Source: Desulfobulbus sp.
Lineage (GTDB): Bacteria > Desulfobacterota > Desulfobulbia > Desulfobulbales > Desulfobulbaceae
Assembly (NCBI GenBank): GCA_031280615.1
Contig: JAITGO010000020.1
Location: 62,001 to 126,000, forward strand
Length of the DNA stretch: 64,000 bases
Reading direction: 5' to 3'
The notes under the pieces were generated by a model. The model was not told where the DNA came from and did not search any database. It saw nothing but the letters and a program-made list of their open reading frames with translations. The translations under genes and the position numbers were made by a program. Shown in pieces: positions 33,555-44,191 of the stretch; position 1 is the stretch's first letter, and every line of letters starts with the position of its first letter.

Positions 33555-34712
33555 ATGAAAATTCATGAGTATCAGGCCAAGGAACTATTCCGAAAGTACA
33601 ATGTACCTACTCCTAAAGGGAAACTCGCCCACACTTCGGACGAGGTCGCAAAGATTGCCGAGGAATTCGGCTACCCGGTCGTCGTTAAGGCCCAGGTACA
33701 TGCTGGTGGCCGCGGCAAGGGCGGTGGCGTTAAGCTGGCCAAGACCGCAGCCGATGTCAAGCCGGTCTCCGATTCCATCATTGGCATGACCCTTGTCACC
33801 AAACAAACCGGCGCCCAGGGCAAGAAGGTCCGCAAGGTATTGGTTGAGGAAGGCCTGAATATCAAGAAAGAGCTCTACCTCTCCATCATTCCCGATCGCG
33901 AGACCTCAACTGTCGCCATCGTCTGCAGCCAGGACGGCGGTATGGACATCGAAGAAGTCGCCGCCAAGACTCCCGAGCGGATCGTCACCGTCAACGTCAG
34001 CCCGGTCACCGGCTTCCAGCCGTTCCATGCCCGCAAGATTTGCTTCGGCCTGGAGATCGAAAAAGATTTGCAGAAGCAGATGTCGACGCTGGTGAAGAAT
34101 CTCTACAACCTGTTTGTTGCCTATGACTGTTCCATGGTCGAGATCAACCCGCTCATCATCACCGGCGAAGGCAATATTCTTGCTCTGGACGCCAAGATGG
34201 ATGTCGACGGCAATGCCTTGTTCCGTCACCCCGATGTCAAGGAAATGCGCGATATCGACGAGGAAGATCCCGTCGAGGCGGAAGCCGCCCAGTTCGGCCT
34301 GAACTATATCAATCTTGATGGCAACGTCGGCAACATCGTCAACGGTGCCGGTCTGGCCATGGCCACCATGGATATCGTCAAATTGGCAGGCGCCTCTCCC
34401 GCCAACTTCCTCGATGTCGGCGGCGGTGCCAATGCCGAGGCCATCGAGAACGGTTTCCGTCTGATCATGAAGGATCCGGCCGTCAAGGGCATCCTGATCA
34501 ACGTATTTGGCGGTATTCTCCGTTGCGACATTCTGGCCAAGGGTGTTGTCCAGGCCGCAACCAAGCTGAAACTGCAGGTCCCCGTCGTGGTTCGCATGGA
34601 AGGTACCAACGTCGACGAAGGCCGCAGAATTCTTGCCGAATCCGGTCTTGACCTGATCAACGCCAAGGATCTGGCCGACGCAGCCGAAAAGGTAGCGAAA
34701 ATCGTCGCTTGA
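33555..34712 (+). CDS. sucC: Succinyl-CoA synthetase (ADP-forming) beta subunit
   Basis: A 385-residue ATP-grasp protein starting MKIHEYQAKELFRKY. It has VVKAQVHAGGRGKGGGVK (nucleotide site), a MVEINPL metal-binding segment and the C-terminal NVFGGILRCD and NVDEGRRIL segments. With SucD it interconverts succinyl-CoA and succinate with ATP formation. The ATG at 33555 follows AAAAGGATGCGTCT. The gene has a long upstream region and starts the central carbon cluster; a propionate-linked role fits the downstream transcarboxylase genes. Confidence 0.97.
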   Translation: MKIHEYQAKELFRKYNVPTPKGKLAHTSDEVAKIAEEFGYPVVVKAQVHAGGRGKGGGVKLAKTAADVKPVSDSIIGMTLVTKQTGAQGKKVRKVLVEEGLNIKKELYLSIIPDRETSTVAIVCSQDGGMDIEEVAAKTPERIVTVNVSPVTGFQPFHARKICFGLEIEKDLQKQMSTLVKNLYNLFVAYDCSMVEINPLIITGEGNILALDAKMDVDGNALFRHPDVKEMRDIDEEDPVEAEAAQFGLNYINLDGNVGNIVNGAGLAMATMDIVKLAGASPANFLDVGGGANAEAIENGFRLIMKDPAVKGILINVFGGILRCDILAKGVVQAATKLKLQVPVVVRMEGTNVDEGRRILAESGLDLINAKDLADAAEKVAKIVA

Positions 34713-34861
34713 AGCCGGGCCTCACGGTGGCGAAAGGCTGACGAAGGAGGGTGAGAATTTCATTTTCATCGCCATGATACAATCGCCTATGTGGATAACC
34801 GTAACCGAACGATTCAGCTTGTATAAGGTACAAAAAACAACAACCCACAGAGGAATTCATA

Positions 34862-35737
<876 letters not shown>

Positions 35738-35746
35738 TTGATCTCG

Positions 35747-35777
35747 GCGGTGTCGGATGTGCTCCATCCGGCACCGC
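35747..35777 (+). promoter_or_regulatory. 13-base-pair intercistronic stem-loop after sucD
   Basis: Bases 35747-35759 pair with 35765-35777 over 13 positions (one G-U pair) with a 5-base loop. No T-run follows, so it is not a standard terminator. It may stabilise the sucCD mRNA or set the ratio of upstream to downstream expression. Confidence 0.55.
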
Positions 35778-35831
35778 TTCGACTCATAATCGGCACGGAA
35801 TTTTGACTGAATTCTGCAGCAAGGAGACAGC

Positions 35832-37382
35832 ATGAGTACAAAAGAGAAATTAGAGCAGTTAAAGCAAAAAAGGGCCAAAGCCTTGCTGGGCGGCGGTCAG
35901 GACAAAATCGACAAGATCCATGCCGCCGGCAAGTACACCGCCCGCGAGCGTATCGCTCTCCTCCTCGATCCGGGTAGCTTCGAGGAATACGATGCCTTTA
36001 AGCTCCATCGCTGCTACAATTTCGGCATGGAAAAGACCAAATTCCTTGGCGACGGTATTATCACCGGTTGCGGAAAAATCGCAGGCCGGCCGGTATATAT
36101 CTACGCCCAGGATTTTTCCGTTTTGGCTGGTTCGCTTTCCGGTACTTTGGCCGAGAAGATCTGCAAGATCATGGACCTGGGCATGAAGAACGGTATCCCG
36201 GTCATAGGTCTCAATGATTCGGGCGGCGCCCGTATCCAAGAAGGTATCGAGGCTCTGGCCGGTTATACCGAAATCTTTACCCGTAACGTCCTCGCCTCGG
36301 GTGTCGTTCCCCAGATTTCCGGTATCTTCGGACCCTGCGCCGGCGGTGCGGTCTACTCTCCCGCGCTGACCGACTTCATCATCCAGGTCAAGATTCAGTC
36401 CTACATGTTCCTGACCGGTCCCAAGGTTGTTAAAACCGTGTGCCACGAAGATGTCACCACCGAGACCCTCGGCGGCGCGGTCATGCACACCACCAAGTCC
36501 GGCGTTACCGACTATGCGGCCGAAAACGAGGACGATGCCATCCAGTATATCAAGGACCTGATGAGCTATCTGCCGCAGAACAATCTGGAGAATCCTCCGG
36601 ATGCTCCTTGCGACGACCCGATCACCCGTCGGTCCGAACTGCTCAACGACATCATTCCGGACAACCCGAATGCCGCCTATGACATCAAAAAGGTCATCGC
36701 CGAGACGGTTGATAACGGTATCTTCTTTGAAATAAAGGCAAATTTCGCCCCGAACATCGTGATCGGTTTTGCCCGTTACGGCGGCAAATCCGTTGGTATC
36801 GTCGCCAACCAGCCGGCGTACTACGCAGGCGTGCTGGACATCGATTCCTCGGTCAAGGGCGCCCGGTTTGTTCGTTTTTGCGACTGCTTCAACGTTCCGA
36901 TCATCACTTTCGTCGACGTGCCCGGCTTCCTTCCCGGTACCAACCAGGAATTCGGCGGTGTCATCCGTAACGGCGCCAAGATGCTTTTTGCCTATGCCGA
37001 GTCGACCGTACCCAAAATAACCGTCATTACCCGCAAGGCCTACGGCGGCGCTTACTGCGTCATGTCGTCCAAGCACCTGCGCACCGACATCAACTATTCC
37101 TGGCCAACCGGCGAAATCGCCGTTATGGGTTCGAAAGGCGCGGTTGAGGTTCTTTATGCAAAGGGAGCCAAGTCGGCCGAAGATCCCAAGGCCTTTTTGG
37201 TGGAGAAGGAGAAAGAGTACAACGACAACTTCTCCAACCCCTATTGCGCTGCCGAGCGCGGCTACATTGACGATGTCATCGAACCGGCCGAAACCCGGTA
37301 TCGGATCATCAATGCACTTGAGTCGATCTCTGGGAAACGCGACACCATCCCGATGAAAAAACACGGCAATATCCCGCTGTAA
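35832..37382 (+). CDS. Biotin-dependent acyl-CoA carboxyltransferase (methylmalonyl-CoA/propionyl-CoA type, 12S subunit)
   Basis: A 516-residue carboxyltransferase of the MmdA/PccB/12S family. It has [20 protein letters not shown], the oxyanion loops [11 protein letters not shown] and [13 protein letters not shown], and a second-half [17 protein letters not shown] with [10 protein letters not shown]. It moves a carboxyl group between carboxybiotin and an acyl-CoA, here probably propionyl-CoA to methylmalonyl-CoA. Next to a 5S/biotin-carrier gene and with no membrane decarboxylase subunit in view, a Wood-Werkman transcarboxylase is the best reading. The same family also serves in propionyl-CoA carboxylase and sodium-pump decarboxylases. 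Confidence 0.9.
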   Translation: MSTKEKLEQLKQKRAKALLGGGQDKIDKIHAAGKYTARERIALLLDPGSFEEYDAFKLHRCYNFGMEKTKFLGDGIITGCGKIAGRPVYIYAQDFSVLAGSLSGTLAEKICKIMDLGMKNGIPVIGLNDSGGARIQEGIEALAGYTEIFTRNVLASGVVPQISGIFGPCAGGAVYSPALTDFIIQVKIQSYMFLTGPKVVKTVCHEDVTTETLGGAVMHTTKSGVTDYAAENEDDAIQYIKDLMSYLPQNNLENPPDAPCDDPITRRSELLNDIIPDNPNAAYDIKKVIAETVDNGIFFEIKANFAPNIVIGFARYGGKSVGIVANQPAYYAGVLDIDSSVKGARFVRFCDCFNVPIITFVDVPGFLPGTNQEFGGVIRNGAKMLFAYAESTVPKITVITRKAYGGAYCVMSSKHLRTDINYSWPTGEIAVMGSKGAVEVLYAKGAKSAEDPKAFLVEKEKEYNDNFSNPYCAAERGYIDDVIEPAETRYRIINALESISGKRDTIPMKKHGNIPL

Positions 37383-37443
37383 GCACTCTCAAGGAATGGT
37401 ACGGCAGGATAGTGCCGCACCAATAGACTCAGAGGATGACAGA

Positions 37444-37638
37444 ATGGCAACAATGAACAAAAAAGTGGTTGCTGCCCTTGCAGCCGTTAATTCCTATTTG
37501 ATGCAGGAAGAGGAAGCGGCCTATCAAGCGCAATTGGCCGCTGCCAAGCCTGCACAAACAGGGCCTAACCTATGGGCGATTGCCGGCCGTCAGGATATCA
37601 TGAATTTTCGCAGGCTGATTCAAATGAAAGCCTTCTGA
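37444..37638 (+). CDS. Small accessory subunit of the carboxyltransferase complex (MmdE/OadG-C-terminus-like)
   Basis: A 64-residue protein starting MATMNKKVVAALAAVNSYL and ending NLWAIAGRQDIMNFRRLI. The pattern of an N-terminal Ala-rich helix and a late W-x-x-x-GR-x-x-x-M-x-x-R is that of the soluble part of OadG/MmdD and of the tiny MmdE subunit. It lacks the membrane helix of OadG. The ATG at 37444 follows AGAGGATGACAGA. It sits between the 12S-like and 5S/biotin-carrier genes, so it probably helps assemble or stabilise that complex. Call rests on motif and position only. Confidence 0.6.
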   Translation: MATMNKKVVAALAAVNSYLMQEEEAAYQAQLAAAKPAQTGPNLWAIAGRQDIMNFRRLIQMKAF

Positions 37639-37692
37639 TGGCTTTTCTCACATTGACGTTCAACGAAAACGTATAACAGGGAGATACTGAAA

Positions 37693-39669
37693 ATGAGCGA
37701 CCAAGTAAAAATGACCGCCATGAATTACGCAATCGACCGGCCGAAAGCTGAAAATCCGGTCAAGGTAATGGATTTGAGCCTTCGTGACGGCCACCAGTCT
37801 CTGTTCGCCACCCGCGGCCGGACCGAGGACATGATTCCGATTGCAGAGATGATGGACGAGGTTGGTTTCTGGGCCATTGAGACCTGGGGCGGTGCCACCT
37901 TCGATACCATGCACCGTTTCCTCAACGAGGATCCGTGGGAGCGTCTCCGCACCCTGAAGCGCTACATCAAGAAAACCCCGTTCTCCATGCTGCTTCGCGC
38001 CCAGAACCTGGTTGGATATCGGAACTACGCTGACGATCTGGCCACCGCCTTCGTCGATCGCGCCGCCGAGAACGGTATGGATGTGTTCCGGACCTTCGAC
38101 GCCCTCAACGACTATCGCAACTTCGAGACCGTAGTCAAGCAGATCAAGAAGAGCGGCAAACACTTCCAGGGTTGCATCTGCTACACCCTGACCGAGCCGC
38201 GTCTTGGCGGCGAGGTGTACAACCTCGACTACTATGTCAACAAGGCCAAAGACCTCGATGCAATGGGAGCCGATTCCATCTGTATCAAGGACATGGCCGG
38301 TCTGATCGCTCCTTACGATGCCTACGCGATTGTCAAGGCCATCAAGGCTGTGACCAAGACCCCGGTTCATCTGCACAGCCATTTCACCTCCGGTATGGCA
38401 TCCATGAGCCATCTGAAAGCCATCGAGGCAGGTGTTGATATCGTTGACACTTGTATGACCCCGTATGCTTATCGTACTGCCCATCCGGCCATTGAGCCGT
38501 TGGTCATGGCCCTGCTCGGAACCAACCGCGACACCGGTTTCGACATCAAGAAGCTGGCCGCCATTAACGTGGTCCTCGAGAAGGAAGTCATGCCGAAGTA
38601 CAAGCACCTGCTCGACGATTCCAAGATCTCGACCATCGACATCAACGTTCTCCTGCATCAGACTCCGGGCGGCATGCTCTCCAACCTGGTCAACCAGCTG
38701 CGCGAGATGGATGCCCTGGACAAAATCGATCAGGTCTACAAAGAGCTGCCGCGGGTTCGTAAGGAACTCGGCCAGATCCCGCTGGTCACCCCGACCAGCC
38801 AGATCGTCGGCATCCAGACCGTTAACAACGTACTCTTCGATACCCCCGAAGAGCGCTACAAGATGATCACCGCCCAGGTCAAGGATCTGTGCTACGGTCT
38901 CTACGGCAAAACTGCAGTACCGATCGATGCCGAACTGCAGAAAAAGGCATTGAAAGGCTATTCTCGTGGCGAAACCCCGATCACCTGCCGTCCGGCCGAG
39001 GTCATCGAACCCGAACTCGAGAAAGCCAAGAAGGACATCGGCGATTTGGCCAAGGACATCGACGATCTGGTGCTCTACGCCATCTATCCGGTGACCGGTA
39101 AGAAGTTCCTCGAGTGGAAGTATGGCGTTACTCAGGCACCGGCTGAGGTCAAGCCGATCACCCTCGACGATGTCAAAAAGCGCGATGATCTGGTTGCCAA
39201 AGCCAAGGCTGGCAAGCTTGTCGAGGCCAAGGCCGCAACTCCTGAGAAGACCGCAAACATTCGCACCTTCAATGTCTTTGTTGATGGTGAATATTTCAAT
39301 GTCGAGGTTGACCCGACCGGTGACTTCCAGCCGGTGGTTGCTGCCGCTCCGCGTCCTGCCGCCGCCGCCGGTGCACCCAAGGCTGCCGCCGCCGCACCCG
39401 CTGCTGCACCCAAGGCCGCTGCTGCACCGGCTGCCGCTCCTGTAGCGGTTGAAGGTGGCACGCCGCTGCTGGCACCCATGCCTGGCATGGTTGTCAAGTA
39501 TCTGGTCAATGTCGGTGACGCTGTCAAGGCTGGCGACGCCGTTGTCGTGCTTGAGGCCATGAAGATGGAGAACAACCTGACGGCACCGTGTGACGGTACT
39601 GTTAAGCAGCTGTGCTGCGGTTCAGGTGACTCTGTTGCCAAAGATGCGCTTTTGGCCGTTATTGGCTGA
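37693..39669 (+). CDS. Pyruvate/oxaloacetate carboxyltransferase (5S-like) fused to a biotin carrier domain
   Basis: A 658-residue protein. The N-terminal HMGL-like TIM barrel (about 20-290) has the metal-binding segments VMDLSLRDGHQSL and HLHSHFTSG, and the carboxybiotin/pyruvate region CIKDMAGL. A PYC_OADA-like conserved domain follows. An Ala/Pro-rich hinge (about 555-590) leads to the biotinyl domain with biotin lysine K624 in EAMKMEN. In Propionibacterium the 5S and 1.3S parts are separate; here they are joined as in OadA/PycB. With the 12S gene it would transfer carboxyl between oxaloacetate/pyruvate and methylmalonyl-/propionyl-CoA. Confidence 0.93.
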   Translation: MSDQVKMTAMNYAIDRPKAENPVKVMDLSLRDGHQSLFATRGRTEDMIPIAEMMDEVGFWAIETWGGATFDTMHRFLNEDPWERLRTLKRYIKKTPFSMLLRAQNLVGYRNYADDLATAFVDRAAENGMDVFRTFDALNDYRNFETVVKQIKKSGKHFQGCICYTLTEPRLGGEVYNLDYYVNKAKDLDAMGADSICIKDMAGLIAPYDAYAIVKAIKAVTKTPVHLHSHFTSGMASMSHLKAIEAGVDIVDTCMTPYAYRTAHPAIEPLVMALLGTNRDTGFDIKKLAAINVVLEKEVMPKYKHLLDDSKISTIDINVLLHQTPGGMLSNLVNQLREMDALDKIDQVYKELPRVRKELGQIPLVTPTSQIVGIQTVNNVLFDTPEERYKMITAQVKDLCYGLYGKTAVPIDAELQKKALKGYSRGETPITCRPAEVIEPELEKAKKDIGDLAKDIDDLVLYAIYPVTGKKFLEWKYGVTQAPAEVKPITLDDVKKRDDLVAKAKAGKLVEAKAATPEKTANIRTFNVFVDGEYFNVEVDPTGDFQPVVAAAPRPAAAAGAPKAAAAAPAAAPKAAAAPAAAPVAVEGGTPLLAPMPGMVVKYLVNVGDAVKAGDAVVVLEAMKMENNLTAPCDGTVKQLCCGSGDSVAKDALLAVIG

Positions 39670-39691
39670 TCCAGCTTCTTTATTGAGCAAT

Positions 39692-39728
39692 AAAAAAGGG
39701 AGCGCCCTGATGGGCGCTCCCTTTTTTT
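39692..39728. terminator. Strong bidirectional intrinsic terminator
   Basis: Six As, then GGGAGCGCCC, loop TGAT, GGGCGCTCCC and seven Ts. The 10-base-pair GC stem flanked by A and T tracts works in both directions. It ends the sucC-transcarboxylase cluster on the plus strand and the CitE-like gene on the minus strand. Confidence 0.93.
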
Positions 39729-39760
39729 GTGTCAAAAGATAAAAGGGGGAAATGTTCCGC

Positions 39761-40675
39761 TCACACCAAGTTCAAGTACCTGGCCTGCTCCCACAGCTTG
39801 GTTGCTAGGCGCACCGTGGCTTGGTCAACCATTCTTCCTTCCACCGCAATCGCCCCCTTGCCTTCAGCCTTGGCTTTGGCATTGGCCTCGATAACCTTGG
39901 CGGCCAAGGCGATTTCATCCGCCGAGGGCGTGAAAACTTCGTTGATGGTGTCGATTTGCGAAGGGTGGATGGCCCACTTGCCGTCACAGCCCAAGGCACA
40001 AGCCATAACTGCTGAATGGCGCAATCCGTCGGCGTCTTTGAAGTTGCCGTATGGGGCGTCGATGGCCATCACACCATGGGCCTTGGCATGCATGACCATG
40101 TTGCTGATGGCGAAATGCCAACGGTGGCCAGGGTACAATTCCTCCTCTTTCTCGCCGTGCCCGGAAATCGAAACCAGGCGGGCGCCGATAGAAGCGGAAT
40201 AATCGGCTATACCGAAAACCAGGGTTCGCACTCGGTCGCTGGCCGCGACGATATTGGTCGCCCGCAATAGGCCTTCGGCGGTTTCGATGGAGGCTTCGAT
40301 CCCGATAGGCGCTGATGCATTCTTGCTCAGTTCAATGCCGCTCAGCAAGCGGTCGGCAAAGTAGATGTCACCGGGGTGGTTGACCTTGGGAATGACGATG
40401 GCATCAATGATGTGGCCGGCTTGTTCCGCCACCTCGAGCAAATCCCGGTAGGCAAAGGGGGTGTCCAAGGCATTGATCCGTACGGTTACCGTTTTTTGGG
40501 ACCAATCGAAGTTCAGCAGCGAATCGATGACTTGGGTCCGGGCATTCGTTTTCTCCTCGACCGGGACACTGTCTTCCAGATCGAGCATGATGACATCGGC
40601 CTGGCTTTCGCTCGCCTTGCCATGCATCTTTTTCATATGCCCAGGTACAGATAAATTGGACCGACGCGGTTTCAT
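39761..40675 (-). CDS. CitE-like CoA ester lyase (HpcH/HpaI aldolase family)
   Basis: A 304-residue TIM-barrel enzyme. The ATG at 40675 follows AAAGGAGGGTCT, an ideal ribosome binding site. It has RSNLSVPGHM at the N-terminus, VIMLDLEDSVP with the acidic metal ligand, IGIEASIETAEGLL and KWAIHPSQI. Members cleave malyl-CoA, citramalyl-CoA or citryl groups to acetyl-CoA and a keto acid, or act as malyl-CoA thioesterases. No citrate lyase alpha or gamma genes are present, so this is a stand-alone lyase. Its location facing the propionate cluster may be meaningful, but substrate is unknown. Confidence 0.85.
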   Translation of the reverse strand: MKPRRSNLSVPGHMKKMHGKASESQADVIMLDLEDSVPVEEKTNARTQVIDSLLNFDWSQKTVTVRINALDTPFAYRDLLEVAEQAGHIIDAIVIPKVNHPGDIYFADRLLSGIELSKNASAPIGIEASIETAEGLLRATNIVAASDRVRTLVFGIADYSASIGARLVSISGHGEKEEELYPGHRWHFAISNMVMHAKAHGVMAIDAPYGNFKDADGLRHSAVMACALGCDGKWAIHPSQIDTINEVFTPSADEIALAAKVIEANAKAKAEGKGAIAVEGRMVDQATVRLATKLWEQARYLNLV

Positions 40676-40907
40676 AGACCCTCCTTTGGTCAAGGGAAAT
40701 TGTAAAGTGGAAGCTGTGGAAAAATGGGAAGAAAATCTAGAAAAAATGCAAACAAGGTATCAGAAAACGGTCAAAATGTTGACTGTTTCTTTTGTTTTTT
40801 CTGCGGGAGGAAAAAGTTGATCGCTTAAAAACACCAATATAGCTGTAAATCGCTACAAATCGTACCGCACACCAAGGAAACGATTCGCTACGATCGGCTC
40901 GCGTTTT

Positions 40908-42494
40908 TCAAAAAGCGAACCATTTTTTTTTTCGTTTGGAGGAACCCAGCGAAACTCGGTTGCGGCCGGAGTGTTTTGCCTCGTACAAGGCCTCGTCCGC
41001 CAGTCCGATGAACAAGTTTTTATTGAATTCATGTCTGGCCGGGAAGGCGGAGGCAATACCTACGCTGATGGTCACTTGGTAGGAATTGGTCCCATCGTCG
41101 AAGACATAGTCCTCGGCTGTCTGCCGAATTTTCTCCGCCACCAGCAGCGCTTCTTCCTGATCCGTTTCCGGCAGGACAAAGGCGAACTCTTCGCCGCCAT
41201 AGCGCGCTATCAGGTCGTATTCGCGAATGACATCCTTGCTGATCCGGCAAAATTCCTTCAGGATGAAATCTCCGGTTTGATGGCCATAGCTATCGTTGAA
41301 TTTCTTGAAGTAATCGATATCGGCCAGGAGCAAAGAAATGGGGCGGTCGCTCCGGATGGAGCGATTGATTTCCGAATCGAGAAAATTCTGGAAAAAGCGA
41401 TGATTGTTGATTTCGGTCAGACCGTCGATGTTGGCCAGATTCTCCAGGAGTCGGTTTTTCTGCGCCAACTCTTCCGTCAATTTTTCCAACTCCATCTTGG
41501 ACTTGATCAGTTCGCGGTTCATCTCCTCGTATGAGAGATTGATCAGGCTCAACCTGAGATTGGCCTCTTGAAGAATTTCAGCCACCGATTTAACCGGCTT
41601 GATCTTGATGCCGAAATACTGAGCCGACTGGTCGATGACCTTGTCGATCAGTTTGAGTACGGTGTTCACCCCCAACACCTTGAGGCCGAGAAGTTGCTTG
41701 GCTTCGTTTCGGAACTGTTTGTGATAGTGTTCCGGGCTGTCGGAATAAAAAAATTCGGCGAGCAAATTGGCCAGGTAGGTGGCTTTGATGATCTGCTGGT
41801 GTCGCAATGTGGTGCCGGTAAATGCGGCCGGATCGTGATGATATTTGATCGGCAGCAGCAGACTTTCGGGCAGCTCCCATTCCTTGGCTACTGCGTACCC
41901 CACATCGGTGTGAGACATGCCGAGAATATCTCGCTCGACTTCCGCGCAGGCGGCATTTGCCGCGACATGGCCGGAAGCATCCACGGTGCGGGTAAGGACC
42001 TGGGCATATTGCTGGGGTAGGGTGACGGCGAGTATCAATTGGCCGATATTCTGCAACAGGCCGCAAGTAAAGACTTCTTCGGAGTCCGTGTTCGTTACCT
42101 GTTCGAAGATAAGTCGCGCCGCTACCGCTTCAACCAGCGAGCGTTCCCAGAATTGTTCGAAATCAAACTGTGAATTCTTTTGCTTGTTGCCGATGGAGAG
42201 CAGGGAAAAACTGAGCACCAGACTGCGGACCGCATTGAGCCCGAGAATCGAGACTGCCTGGTTAATCGATGAGATTTGTTGGGGAAAACTGTAAAAAGCC
42301 GAGTTGGCCACTCGCAGAACCTTGGTCGAAAGCGCCATGTCCTGGCTGATCAGGTTCGCGATATCCGTCAGCGTAACTTCCGGGAGAGCCGTTAATTCCA
42401 GCAGCTTGGAGGCGATAATGGGCAGGGTTGGCAGGTCCTTTGAGGTAAGAACGCGCTCCAACACCTGCTCGGCATTGCTGTTTGATCCCGCCAT
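40908..42494 (-). CDS. HDOD domain plus GGDEF diguanylate cyclase
   Basis: A 528-residue signalling protein. An HDOD domain covers about 20-215 (LPTLPIIASKLLELT, QDMALSTKVLRVANSAFY). A predicted coiled coil spans about 305-352. The GGDEF domain follows with active-site GGEEF at 433-437 and an intact inhibitory I-site RxxD at 424-427. It should make cyclic di-GMP and be feedback inhibited. No signal peptide or membrane segments are seen, so it is cytoplasmic. The ATG at 42494 is chosen over a TTG at 42518. The tail is strongly basic. Confidence 0.92.
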   Translation of the reverse strand: MAGSNSNAEQVLERVLTSKDLPTLPIIASKLLELTALPEVTLTDIANLISQDMALSTKVLRVANSAFYSFPQQISSINQAVSILGLNAVRSLVLSFSLLSIGNKQKNSQFDFEQFWERSLVEAVAARLIFEQVTNTDSEEVFTCGLLQNIGQLILAVTLPQQYAQVLTRTVDASGHVAANAACAEVERDILGMSHTDVGYAVAKEWELPESLLLPIKYHHDPAAFTGTTLRHQQIIKATYLANLLAEFFYSDSPEHYHKQFRNEAKQLLGLKVLGVNTVLKLIDKVIDQSAQYFGIKIKPVKSVAEILQEANLRLSLINLSYEEMNRELIKSKMELEKLTEELAQKNRLLENLANIDGLTEINNHRFFQNFLDSEINRSIRSDRPISLLLADIDYFKKFNDSYGHQTGDFILKEFCRISKDVIREYDLIARYGGEEFAFVLPETDQEEALLVAEKIRQTAEDYVFDDGTNSYQVTISVGIASAFPARHEFNKNLFIGLADEALYEAKHSGRNRVSLGSSKRKKKWFAF

Positions 42495-42616
42495 AGGCCT
42501 GGTATCCAAAGGATACAAAGATCCGGATGTATTGAGGAGGAATTAAAAGAAATATGTTCAGTGGTAAGTATAGATTGTTTTTAGAGATTCTCCAAGAAAA
42601 TGCATAAGAATATTTG

Positions 42617-43663
42617 TTAAGGATCAATTCGATTGGGATAGGAACACGGATGTCCCTGATAGGTCGTGAACTCGAGGGCCTCGTCCAGATGATGGATATA
42701 GGTCGGGGTCAAGGGGATCTTGCCGCCACCGCCAGGCGCATCGAGGGCATAGGTCGGTACTGCCGGGCCTGTGACATGCCCGATCAGGTGGCGCATGATG
42801 GCAAGGCCGCAATCCACGGTGGTGCGAAAATGGGCGGTCCCCTTGGTCAAGTCGGCCTGGAAGAGATAATAGGGCTTGACCCGGATGCGAAGCAGTCCAT
42901 ACAGCAGTTCTCGGATGATCTCGGCACTGTCGTTGACCCCCCGCAGTAAGACGGTTTGGCATCCCAGAGGAATGCCCGCATCGGCCAGCCGGGTGCAGGC
43001 CAGTGCTGCTTCGGGCGTAATTTCGGCCGGATGGTTGAAATGGGTGTTGATGTAAAGCGGATGATATTTCTTCAGCATCGCCGCCAGCCTGGAGGTGACC
43101 CGCATGGGCAGGGTGCAGGGAATCCGGGTACCGATGCGGATGGTGGCAATGGAGGGGATATCCCGCAAGGCCTTGAGGATGCGCTCAAGCCGAGCCAGAG
43201 GGAGCATGAACGGATCGCCTCCTGAAATCAGCACATCGGAGATTGCCGGTGTGCGCCTGAGATACGCAAGGCCGGCGGCAATCGCCTCGTCGTCGATGGC
43301 CATTTCCCGTGTGCCGACTTTGCGTTTGCGGGTGCAGAACCGGCAGTACATCGCGCACTCGCCGGCAACGAGCAACAGGGCTCGATCCGGGTATTTATGC
43401 ACCAAGCAGGGGACCGGGCTGAGGTTTTCCTCGTCGAGGGGGTCGACCAAGCCGACGGCATCGGTCAGTTCCTGCGGGTCGGGCACTGCCTGTCGCCAGA
43501 GCGGCAGACCGTGCTGTTTGATCAGGTCGAGGTAATAGCGGCTCACTCGCAGCGGGTAGACCGCATGCACGGCCCGCAATGGTTCGACAGGGATGTCGAG
43601 GGCCTGGGCAAGCTGCTCCGGCGTGGTGATGAAAGAAGCGGAACGGGATGGTTTGCTTGGCAT
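42617..43663 (-). CDS. KamA-family radical SAM aminomutase (EpmB-like)
   Basis: A 348-residue radical SAM protein of the lysine 2,3-aminomutase family. The cluster motif is ECAMYCRFC (C103, C107, C110). SGGDPFML and a THFNHPAEIT segment follow the KamA pattern. The length fits EpmB, which makes beta-lysine for modification of elongation factor P, rather than the longer catabolic KamA. No efp or epmA is in the window, so either function remains open. It is transcribed away from the following large gap. Confidence 0.85.
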   Translation of the reverse strand: MPSKPSRSASFITTPEQLAQALDIPVEPLRAVHAVYPLRVSRYYLDLIKQHGLPLWRQAVPDPQELTDAVGLVDPLDEENLSPVPCLVHKYPDRALLLVAGECAMYCRFCTRKRKVGTREMAIDDEAIAAGLAYLRRTPAISDVLISGGDPFMLPLARLERILKALRDIPSIATIRIGTRIPCTLPMRVTSRLAAMLKKYHPLYINTHFNHPAEITPEAALACTRLADAGIPLGCQTVLLRGVNDSAEIIRELLYGLLRIRVKPYYLFQADLTKGTAHFRTTVDCGLAIMRHLIGHVTGPAVPTYALDAPGGGGKIPLTPTYIHHLDEALEFTTYQGHPCSYPNRIDP

Positions 43664-43927
43664 TGTTCTGTAAGGAGAAGGTATCGAGCTTCGACCTGAA
43701 TTGTGGAGAAACGGCTATTATTTCTGCCGACAATGATAAAATGGAACCACCTGTTTGCATGGGCACGTTGCAACGCAGGGGAAAAAAAACATATGGGATG
43801 ACCAAGCCACACCGACGGCACTTTCTGCGCTTGGCTTGCTGTTCTCCATTTGGAGGCAACGTCCACGATGCGTGGGGAAAAGGAGGATGAAATTCCATGG
43901 GCGGGCAAGGGGGGGCCACGCGTAGTA

Positions 43928-43963
43928 TCCTCGAGGCCTCATCTTTCGTCGAGGACCTTTTTT
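43928..43963 (+). terminator. Terminator-like stem-loop within the kamA-dctP gap
   Basis: TCCTCGA and TCGAGGA form a 7-base-pair stem with a 14-base loop, followed shortly by six Ts (43958-43963). It is oriented for plus-strand transcription, yet no annotated plus-strand gene lies upstream. The surrounding 626-base gap (43664-44289) has no convincing gene. Confidence 0.4.
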
Positions 43964-44163
43964 GATTCTGCATACCAGAAAACAGCTTTTTTTCCAATTC
44001 CATCGCATCAACACCACAGCCGTAACGGATCATCATTCCTGAAAATTGGACCGAGTTTTTTGACCAACGGTGAATCAATCAACGAAAATTCGCTTGCTTT
44101 GTTGGTGTTGCCGACGATTATGACGATATTTATCTAGAATCTGGACGATTATTCACTGCGGCC

Positions 44164-44191
44164 TTGTTGCTGATCCATATTTTGTTAAAAT
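44164..44191 (+). promoter_or_regulatory. Candidate promoter for the TRAP binding protein gene
   Basis: TTGTTG at 44164-44169, a 16-base spacer and TAAAAT at 44186-44191. The -10 matches consensus at five of six positions. It is about 100 bases upstream of the gene start. Confidence 0.4.
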
